Source: Neisseria macacae ATCC 33926 (GTDB taxonomy: Bacteria > Pseudomonadota > Gammaproteobacteria > Burkholderiales > Neisseriaceae). Taken from it: a stretch of 64,000 bases of DNA. Location: positions 1,488,001 to 1,552,000 of the forward strand of contig NZ_CP094241.1 of assembly GCF_022749495.1 (NCBI RefSeq), read 5' to 3'. This document shows, piece by piece, positions 24,855 to 31,228 of this stretch. The translations under genes and the position numbers were made by a program. The notes beneath the pieces are model-generated. The model was not told where the DNA came from. It searched no databases and worked only from the letters and a program-made list of their open reading frames with translations. The first letter of the stretch is position 1. The number at the start of each line of letters is the position of its first letter.

Positions 24855-25074
24855 TCAATCCGCCACCGAAGCCGCCACCCATTTCACCACCAACGGCCGC
24901 ACGCCGAGCAGGCTGGCGAATGCCACCGGCCAAGTAATCAAATATGATTTCAACAAGCGCTGCAGGTAGCCCGCGTCGATGCCGGTATTCAGCGCCACCA
25001 GCACCGCGCACCATCACCGTCGAAGCGTAAAAAGAAAACAGTACGCCCGCGTATTTTTTCGGCAATTTTTTCAT
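24855..25074 (-). pseudogene. DUF2798-like small membrane protein, frameshifted
   Basis: Begins MKKLPKKYAGVLFSFYASTV in one frame and continues in another frame as VLVALNTGIDAGYLQRLL, then SYLITWPVAFASLLGVRPLV and the end VVKWVAASVAD. The two parts together give the two-segment membrane protein of the DUF2798 family (about 75 residues). A small deletion near 25010 breaks the frame. An eikDUS overlaps the stop. Confidence 0.7.
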
Positions 25075-25181
25075 CTCGCTCCCCTCAAAAAATCCATATC
25101 GTGCAGTTTAAACCGTTTATAAAAACACGAAAATAAGATAAATTGGCAAACACAGCTAAAAAATGCACAAAGGAAGCAATA

Positions 25182-26048
25182 ATGGATTGGGACTGGAACG
25201 GCATCCGCCACTTCACCACCCTCGTGGAAAAACAAACCCTTACCGCCGCTGCCGAACACCTGGGCGTGCAGCACAGCACCGTTTCGCGGCAAATCGCCCA
25301 GCTGGAAAACGCACTCGGCCTGCGCCTGTTTGACCGCATCGGCAAACGCTACCTGCTCACCCCCGAAGGCGAACGACTTTACCGCCATGCCTGCGAAATC
25401 TGCAAAGATATGAGCATGTTGCAGCGTACTGCACGCGAACAGGCCGAGCTGCGGCACAGCGTCGTCATTTCCGCACCGCCATTCGTCGCCCGACTCCTGC
25501 TGATGCCCCACATTGCCGATTTCTACCGCAAACACAACGATATACGTCTTATCATTCAAAGTGATGCCGCACTCGCCGACTTGCACGGCCGTCAAGCCGA
25601 CATCGCCCTGCGCCTCGTCCGCCCCACCCAAAACGACCTTGCCGTGCGCCGCATCGCCCATTTCTCCTACCGCATCTACGGCCATGAAGGCTACCTGAAA
25701 ACCATCCGCCGCGAAGACTGGCGTTTCGTGCAAATTGCCGTAAACACCCGTTTTTCCCGCTGGTTTGCCGAACAAATCGGCGAAGATGCCGACATTTCCT
25801 TCGCCAGCAACGACTTCGCCGCCGTCAAACAAGCCGTGTGCGAACAAATCGGCATCGGTATCCTGCCTGATTTCGCCGTTTTCCCCGCTGACAGGCTGCA
25901 TCCCGTCTCACTCAATCCGGATAAGCCGCCGCCCGAATTCTCGTCGGAACTCTTTCTGGTCATGCACGAAGACGTACGCCGTAGCTCCAGCGTCAGGGCG
26001 GTGGCGAATTACTTCGCGGAGGTGTTGGAACACTTGTCGGCAATATGA
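25182..26048 (+). CDS. LysR-family transcriptional regulator
   Basis: 288 residues from ATG 25182 (AAAGGAAG upstream). Helix-turn-helix WNGIRHFTTLVEKQT, LTAAAEHLGVQHSTVSRQIA, LENALGLRLFDRIG; effector domain follows with a short C-terminal lobe. Divergent from the broken DUF2798 gene, its likely former target. Contains an AGGCTACCTGAA uptake sequence at 25688 inside the coding frame, so the dialect is embedded in genes and not only in spacers. Confidence 0.9.
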   Translation: MDWDWNGIRHFTTLVEKQTLTAAAEHLGVQHSTVSRQIAQLENALGLRLFDRIGKRYLLTPEGERLYRHACEICKDMSMLQRTAREQAELRHSVVISAPPFVARLLLMPHIADFYRKHNDIRLIIQSDAALADLHGRQADIALRLVRPTQNDLAVRRIAHFSYRIYGHEGYLKTIRREDWRFVQIAVNTRFSRWFAEQIGEDADISFASNDFAAVKQAVCEQIGIGILPDFAVFPADRLHPVSLNPDKPPPEFSSELFLVMHEDVRRSSSVRAVANYFAEVLEHLSAI

Positions 26049-26090
26049 AAAAGCAGCCTGCACTTCAATTTCAAAGTGCAGGCTGCTTTT
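26048..26090. terminator. King3-type DUS hairpin after lysR
   Basis: AAAAAGCAGCCTGCACTT and AAAGTGCAGGCTGCTTTT around a short AT loop, directly at the lysR stop codon. Nearly identical to the hairpin at 23930. Confidence 0.85.
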
Positions 26091-26169
26091 GCGTTTGGGC
26101 GATACTGCTTTCGCCCTAGTCCTTTTCCTTCGGCGGATCGGTTGCTGGAAACCATCAGCACAATGGCGG

Positions 26170-26376
26170 TCAGTGCCCAAACTGTCCGAAGCAATCTGCG
26201 CCTTCGGCAATGCGCTGCTTGGCTTGCGCTTCGGTGGCGGAGTTGGTCAGGATTTCCGCTGCCTGCGTGCAGCCGATTTGTCGCAATACGTCAGCCAATA
26301 CGTCCGATTTCGCCGTGTCTAAGCCGTCTTCGTAGCGGGCTTTTGGGCAGGCGCGCAGGGTTTCCAACCCGCGTTG
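26170..26376 (-). pseudogene. Fragment of a DsbA-family (COG3531-like) protein
   Basis: The frame gives LETLRACPKARYEDGLDT, KSDVLADVLRQIG and AQAKQRIAEGADCFGQF, resembling the helical insert of DsbA/FrnE-like oxidoreductases. There is no CxxC domain and the part after it, expected to continue with a GVP loop, is missing. A remnant, just after the split dioxygenase gene. Family call is from pattern memory only. Confidence 0.4.
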
Positions 26377-26742
26377 TTTATCATGGCCTCTTACCCTATT
26401 AAAACGGAAGTCATGCTGATCGAGCCGAAGGCGAGTTCGTCATTGAATATTTCCATATCGTCCTGCGGTTCGCGCAGCGCGGCGGTGTAGAGCAGCGGCA
26501 GGTAGTGTTCGGGCGACGGCACGGAGAGCTCGGCGGCGTCCCCCAGCCGTTCGTAATGCACCAGCGTGTCGTTGTCCTGCGCGGCAAGGGCGCGGTTGAC
26601 GGCATTGCGGAAGTCTATTGCCCAGTCGTAGCCCGCGGCGGGTTCGCGGCGCATGGCGCGCAGGTTGTGCACGATGTTGCCGCTGCCGACCACCAGCACG
26701 CCCTGTTCGCGCAGCGGGGCGAGTTTTTTCGCCAAATTATAG

Positions 26743-27336
26743 TCAATTAAAATCAAAATAAGACAGTAGCGCATCGTCAAATCGGGCGTAATCAGACAAT
26801 ACGGTTCGCAGATACCGCTTAATATTTGCCCACACCTTCTCAATCGGGTTGAGCTCAGGTGAATAAGGTGCAAGAGGCAATACCTTATGTCCCCATTTTT
26901 CCGCCATTTCCCGTAAGACACCCATACGGTGAAATCGTGCATTATCTAAAATAATCACCGATTTTTGAGTCAATGCGGGCAGTAGGCATTGCTGAAACCA
27001 CGCTTCAAAAAAGACTCCGGTCATCGTATTTTGATAAACCATCGGAGCAATCAGCCGGTTGCCGACTTGTGCGGACACCAGAGATAAGCGTCGGTATCTT
27101 TTCCCACTTATCTGCGCTTTCACTATTTGCCCTCTCAGGCTACGGGCATAGGGACGGAACAGGTAGCGGTCAAATCCTGTTTCATCCAAATAAACGCGTT
27201 GGTAGTCGGAAAATTCGGCCAGCTGTGTCAAATAATGCGTTACTTTGGCCGGGTCTTGTTCTTTGTAAGTGGTGGTCTTTTTTTGCGCGTCATCCCCATC
27301 TGTTTGAGTGCATAGCAAACGGCGGCTGGCGTACAA
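26743..27336 (-). CDS. IS630-family transposase, DDE part
   Basis: Open frame carrying the catalytic domain: VYLDETGFDRYLFRPYARS, LVSAQVGNRLIAPMVYQN, VIILDNARFHRMG, and YSPELNPIEKVWANIKRYLR, the DDE triad of IS630. Translation presumably enters from the upstream frame by -1 slippage at an A7 run (near 27283), so the first residues of the open frame are not the real start. The stop lies inside the terminal repeat. Confidence 0.88.
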   Translation of the reverse strand: MYASRRLLCTQTDGDDAQKKTTTYKEQDPAKVTHYLTQLAEFSDYQRVYLDETGFDRYLFRPYARSLRGQIVKAQISGKRYRRLSLVSAQVGNRLIAPMVYQNTMTGVFFEAWFQQCLLPALTQKSVIILDNARFHRMGVLREMAEKWGHKVLPLAPYSPELNPIEKVWANIKRYLRTVLSDYARFDDALLSYFDFN

Positions 27337-27590
27337 TCAAAATGTTTGGCGATTTCATGCAGATAGGCATCTGGGTGTTGCCCAACATATTGAGCCAGTT
27401 TTTGCCTATCCAATTTGACGGCATTCAGACCGGTAACTTGATGTTTTAGGCTGCCTGTTTGCTTTTTAAGGCGAATCCACAGGTAAAGCGTGTTTCTTGA
27501 CAAGTTAAACGTTGCTGCGGTTTGGCTGATGTTTTTGCATTGTTCGTAATAGTTTAAAGCTTTGTTTCTTAAGTCCGCAGAGTATGCCAT
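27240..27590 (-). CDS. IS630-family transposase, N-terminal HTH part
   Basis: 116 residues. Helix-turn-helix DNA-binding region: MAYSADLRNKALNYYEQCKN, ISQTAATFNLSRNTLYLWIR, second unit YLHEIAKHFDCTPAAVCYAL. Overlaps the DDE frame; the C-AAA-AAA-AG run where the frames overlap suits ribosomal or transcriptional slippage to make the fused protein. Confidence 0.88.
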   Translation of the reverse strand: MAYSADLRNKALNYYEQCKNISQTAATFNLSRNTLYLWIRLKKQTGSLKHQVTGLNAVKLDRQKLAQYVGQHPDAYLHEIAKHFDCTPAAVCYALKQMGMTRKKRPPLTKNKTRPK

Positions 27591-28249
27591 GGTTAAACCT
27601 TCAAAGTTGAGTATTGTACTATTTTGTTTTTAATTAATTATAAAATGCCATTGTGCAGGCTGCATCAGGTTCAGGCTGAGCTGCACCACGGGAATGTCGG
27701 CTTCGGAATACAAGTGTTTCAGCACCGCCCACGCGCCGTGGTCGAAGCCGCGTTCCGGGTTCATTTCCACATTTTCAGGTCGCAACAGCGAGCGCACCAG
27801 CCCCGCCAGTTCGGGCGAGCCGGGCGCGGGATATTGCACTTGGCTGAGTGCTGCGGGGAAGCCGTAAAAATCGTAAATCATTTCGGGGCGTTCGCCGGAC
27901 GTTACCTGCAAACGGTTGCCGTACCAGTGCGCCGAAATCATCAGAATGGCTTTGGGCTTGGCAAATTTCTGCGCAATGCGGCGGAAGCCTTGGTTGAACG
28001 GATTTTCTGCGTCCAGCGCGTTCATCGGGCTGCCGTGTCCGGCAAACAATACGGGCATTTTGTTCATGGTGTTTCCCAATTCGTTTTGAAACGGATGATT
28101 TTACGGGAAACTTTTGCGCGAACAATCCCGTTTGGAGAAGAATATATTTTCTTAATGGGAAATCATCGGGCGGTTTTTGGCTTTTGTGTTTTATTTTTTG
28201 TTGTTTATAAAGGCTACCTGAAAGCGCAGCTTCAACGAAGTTAAAACGA

Positions 28250-28381
28250 AGCGAAGCGAGTTTCTGCGAAGCTAAAACGGATTTATGCTTCGCCTTCCCA
28301 GCCGCCGCGCGTATCCACGCCGGTTTCTTCCGCAGGCGTTCGATTTCGGCCGTTTGTTCGGCGGTCAGTACCAGCTTGGCA
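28250..28381 (-). pseudogene. Unidentified gene end cut by an IS
   Basis: Reading leftward from the IS edge: LVLTAEQTAEIERL then, after a one-base shift, EETGVDTRGGWEGEA and a stop. The D-T-R-G-G-W-E-G-E-A tail looks like a real C-terminus but I do not recognise it. The 5' part was lost at the IS1106-like insertion. Confidence 0.35.
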
Positions 28382-29599
28382 GAGACCTTTGCAAAAAAGC
28401 CTTTCCCCCAACAGCCGAAACCCAAACACAGGTTTTCGGCTGTTTTCGCCCCTAATTGCTCCTGATTTTACCCAAACGCCCCCTTAATCCTCCCCGGATA
28501 CCTAATAATCAGGCATCCGGGCCGCCCTTTAGGCGGCAACAGGCACACTTAGCCTGTTAGCTGCTTTCAACAGGTTCAAACATATCGCCTTCAGATGGCT
28601 TTGCGCACTCACTTTGAGCAGACCAAAATAGGCTGCCCGGGCGTAGCGGAATTTACGGTGCAGTGTACCGAAGCTTTGTTCGACCACATAACGGGTCTTC
28701 GATAAATATCGGTTGCGTTTGGTTTGCGCTTCCGTCAGCGGACGGTTGCGTTGGGCTTTGCGCATAATGCCGTCTAACAACTGATGGTCTTCCAGATGTT
28801 GCCGGTTTTCCTTGCTGTCGTAGCCTTTGTCGGCATAAACGGTCGTACCTTCGGCAATACCCTCCAACAAAGGGGAAAGATGGTTGCACTCATGGACATT
28901 GGCGGGGGTGATGTGCAGTTTCTCGATATAGCCTTCCTCATCGGTACGGGTATGTTGTTTGTAACCGAGTTTGTAGAGGCCGTTTTTCTTTGTCCAGCGG
29001 GCATCTTTGTCTTTGCTCGGTGTGGTTTGACCGCTGATTTGTCCTTCCTCATCGACTTCTATGGCCTGACGCTGTTTGCTGCCGGCAGTCTGAATAATGG
29101 TGGCGTCAACGACGGCGGCGGATGCCTTCTCTACTTTTAGGTTTTTTTCGGTCAGTTGGCAGTTAATCAGTTTGAGCAATTCGGACAGGGTGTCGTCCTG
29201 CGCCAGCCAGTTGCGGTAGCGGCATAAGGTGCTGTAATCGGGGATGCTCAGTTCGTCAAAACGGCAAAACAGGTTGAAATCGATGCGGGTGATGAGGCTG
29301 TGTTCGAGTTCGGGATCGGAGAGGCTGTGCCATTGTCCGAGCAGGACGGCTTTGAACATGGACAACAGGGGATAGGCGGGACGGCCGCGGTGGTCTCGGA
29401 GGTAACGGGTTCTTTGACGATTCAGGTATTGTTCGATCGGCTGCCAATCAATCACCTGATCCAACTTCAATAATGGGAAGCGGTCGATGTGTTTGGCGAT
29501 CATGGCTTGTGCGGTTTGCTGGAAGAAAGTGCTCATGAGAAATCCCCTAAATGTCTTGATGGGAATTTAGGGGATTTAGGGGAATTTTGCAAAGGTCTC
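28382..29599 (-). mobile_element. IS1106-like element, copy 2
   Basis: 1218 bp between GAGACCTTTGCAAAA and its inverse ending AAAGGTCTC. Same orientation as copy 1, opposite to copy 3; copies 2 and 3 bracket the whole CRISPR locus. No evident target-site duplication. Confidence 0.92.
28529..29536 (-). CDS. IS5-family (IS1106-like) transposase, copy 2
   Basis: 335 residues, intact, differing from copy 1 at only a few positions (for example NCQLTEK for NRQLAEK). DDE residues in VVDATIIQ, VYADKGYDS and the VVEQSFGTLHRKF region. Confidence 0.93.
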   Translation of the reverse strand: MSTFFQQTAQAMIAKHIDRFPLLKLDQVIDWQPIEQYLNRQRTRYLRDHRGRPAYPLLSMFKAVLLGQWHSLSDPELEHSLITRIDFNLFCRFDELSIPDYSTLCRYRNWLAQDDTLSELLKLINCQLTEKNLKVEKASAAVVDATIIQTAGSKQRQAIEVDEEGQISGQTTPSKDKDARWTKKNGLYKLGYKQHTRTDEEGYIEKLHITPANVHECNHLSPLLEGIAEGTTVYADKGYDSKENRQHLEDHQLLDGIMRKAQRNRPLTEAQTKRNRYLSKTRYVVEQSFGTLHRKFRYARAAYFGLLKVSAQSHLKAICLNLLKAANRLSVPVAA

Positions 29600-29658
29600 C
29601 CTCTACCCAACCTCAAATTCTCTGCATTAGAATAGTATATTGATCAAAAGGAGAATAC

Positions 29659-29958
29659 ATGACTACCTACTTCGTCTCGCGACATCTAGGCGCAATTGAA
29701 TGGATAAAGCAGCAACCTCAATGGCAGATAGATGAATTTACCCCACACCTGGACGCAACAAGAATTCAAGCGGGTGATGTGGTTTTAGGAACACTGCCTT
29801 TGCACTTGGCTGCGGAAGTGTGCAGTCGTGGTGCCAAGCTTTATTTTTTAATGTTGCCCCAACAATTTGCCGAACGCGGCAATGAACATACTGTCGCAGC
29901 CATGTCTGCCGCAGGCGCAACTTTACAGCGGTTTGAAGTCAAAAAAATCTCCGAATAA
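29659..29958 (+). CDS. csx16: Type III CRISPR accessory Csx16
   Basis: 99 residues matching the Csx16 (VVA1548) family: MTTYFVSRHLGAIEWIKQQ at the N-terminus, then FTPHLDATRIQAGDVVLGTL, LHLAAEVCSRGAKLYFL and a G-A-x-L end. Csx16 proteins are linked to type III systems and have been reported as ring nucleases that degrade cyclic oligoadenylates, ending the alarm. AAAGGAG lies 8 nt before the ATG. First gene of the plus-strand signalling operon, right after the IS1106-like copy; 40 nt before the next gene. Confidence 0.85.
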   Translation: MTTYFVSRHLGAIEWIKQQPQWQIDEFTPHLDATRIQAGDVVLGTLPLHLAAEVCSRGAKLYFLMLPQQFAERGNEHTVAAMSAAGATLQRFEVKKISE

Positions 29959-29998
29959 AACTTCAAGTTTCCTGAAAAACATTGATCCAGAAAATGCA

Positions 29999-31171
29999 AT
30001 GAGACAAAAACGCAAAATCTTAATCGCCGTTACAGGCATGTCGCCACAAATTTTGACCGAAACCGTCTATGCCCTGTATACGCAGCAAAATTGGCTGCCT
30101 GATGAAATTTTTGTACTGACCACACAAACCGGCTACAACAATATCGTTCGTAATTTGCTTGGGGAAGACGGCTTTTTCACGCGCCTTTGCAAAGATTACA
30201 ATCTGCCTGAAATTCAGTTCGGCGAACGGAATATCCATGTTATCCACGATACTGGCGGTGAAAAACTGAGTGATATCCGCACACCTGAAGAAAACAATTT
30301 GGCAGCGGATATGATTGTGAATTTTATCCGCCAACAATGCGCCGATGATAAGACCGAGCTACACGTTTCCATCGCAGGCGGACGAAAATCCATGGGATTT
30401 TATATTGGTTACGCACTATCTTTGTTTGGTCGTCCGCAGGATAAGCTGTCGCACGTCCTGGTTACCGAAGGATTTGAAAACAACCCGCTTTTTTTCTATC
30501 CGACCCATTACGACAACTATATTTCCAAAAAGCCGTACGACCCCAATTGTACAGAAACCATTAACACTCGTGAAGCCAAAGTAATGCAGGCAGAAATTCC
30601 GTTTGTACGCATGAGTTACGGTTTGCCAAATTTGGCGCAGAATAATGTGAGCTACTCTGAAGCAGTACAACTCCTACAAAACAATTTAAAAGCTGACCGC
30701 ATCATTTTAAATATCAAAAATTGCACCATTCAACTTGGGCAGGACAAACCCATTAAAATAGCCGACAAACGCTACTTTTTTGCCTATGCCGCATTAGCGC
30801 GGTTTCATTTGCAAAATAAAAGCATCAAGCTGATAAACCAAGCAGCCTGCTATGACAACATTAAAAACAACAAATGGCAGCTTGGCGTATATCCGGAACT
30901 GGATGATTTTCAAACATGCTATTGGGACATCATGCAAATCAACGAACCATCTCTCAAAAATGCTCCGAATCGTCAAGAGCTGTTAGAGCAGGCGCGCAAT
31001 AGCGCATTGCAAAGTTTGCGCGAACTACCTTCCAAACTCCGTCTCATCTTAATGGAGAACTTTTCAGAATACGTTGCAGAACAATACGGCGTATTTAGCA
31101 CAGGTACGCGCAAAACAACGCCTACATATTATTTAAAAATGCCGGTCGAAAAAATTGAAATTGTAGGGTAA
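29999..31171 (+). CDS. CARF-type CRISPR protein (NE0113 / Csm6-like family)
   Basis: 390 residues from the ATG at 29999. The N-terminal CARF fold is clear: KILIAVTGMSPQILTETVYA at 6-25, IFVLTTQTGYNN, and the ligand-loop motif VSIAGGRKSMGFYIGYAL at 123-140. This is the TIGR02584/NE0113 pattern, annotated in databases as Csm6 or CRISPR ring nuclease. The C-terminal 200 residues are helical and I find no HEPN R-x4-6-H motif, so a ring nuclease or sensor role is more likely than RNA cleavage. It overlaps no neighbour; 57 nt to the next start. Confidence 0.8.
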   Translation: MRQKRKILIAVTGMSPQILTETVYALYTQQNWLPDEIFVLTTQTGYNNIVRNLLGEDGFFTRLCKDYNLPEIQFGERNIHVIHDTGGEKLSDIRTPEENNLAADMIVNFIRQQCADDKTELHVSIAGGRKSMGFYIGYALSLFGRPQDKLSHVLVTEGFENNPLFFYPTHYDNYISKKPYDPNCTETINTREAKVMQAEIPFVRMSYGLPNLAQNNVSYSEAVQLLQNNLKADRIILNIKNCTIQLGQDKPIKIADKRYFFAYAALARFHLQNKSIKLINQAACYDNIKNNKWQLGVYPELDDFQTCYWDIMQINEPSLKNAPNRQELLEQARNSALQSLRELPSKLRLILMENFSEYVAEQYGVFSTGTRKTTPTYYLKMPVEKIEIVG

Positions 31172-31228
31172 CAAAAAATCATTTTTTTAAGCTGCCAGCC
31201 CTATTTCCACTTTTACATGGAGTCTTAC

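Larger units (their letters stand above)
26740..27640 (-). mobile_element. IS630-family element, copy A
   Basis: 901 bp, with imperfect terminal inverted repeats beginning TAGTCAATTAAAA and a TA target duplication (26738-26739 and 27641-27642), as expected for the IS630/Tc1 group. Same length as copy B at 56677-57577. Two overlapping transposase frames. Confidence 0.92.
26391..28067 (-). pseudogene. ygiD: DODA-type extradiol dioxygenase split by an IS630 element
   Basis: Two parts flank an IS. The 5' part (28067 to 27641) encodes PVLFAGHGSPMNALDAENPF, MISAHWYG and GFDHGAWAVLKHLY, with the H-G-S-P and S-A-H metal ligands of the LigB/DODA (YgiD) family. The 3' part (26739 to 26391) encodes GVLVVGSGNIVHNLRAM and PSPEHYLPLLYTAA. 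Removing the IS and one TA joins them in frame (QWHF-NLAKKL), giving about 256 residues, the usual family length. The gene was therefore intact until this insertion. Confidence 0.9.

Noticed and set aside
24763..25074. 103-residue intact protein on the minus strand
   Set aside because: After about 22 residues it leaves the true frame; the DUF2798-like sequence continues in another frame, so it is a pseudogene.
27775..28425. 216-codon minus-strand frame spanning the IS edge and the dioxygenase start
   Set aside because: A chance joining of IS end, a gene remnant and an out-of-frame part of the dioxygenase gene.
29999..31171. Calling the NE0113-type protein a Csm6 ribonuclease
   Set aside because: No HEPN R-x4-6-H motif is visible in its C-terminal half, so RNase activity is not supported.
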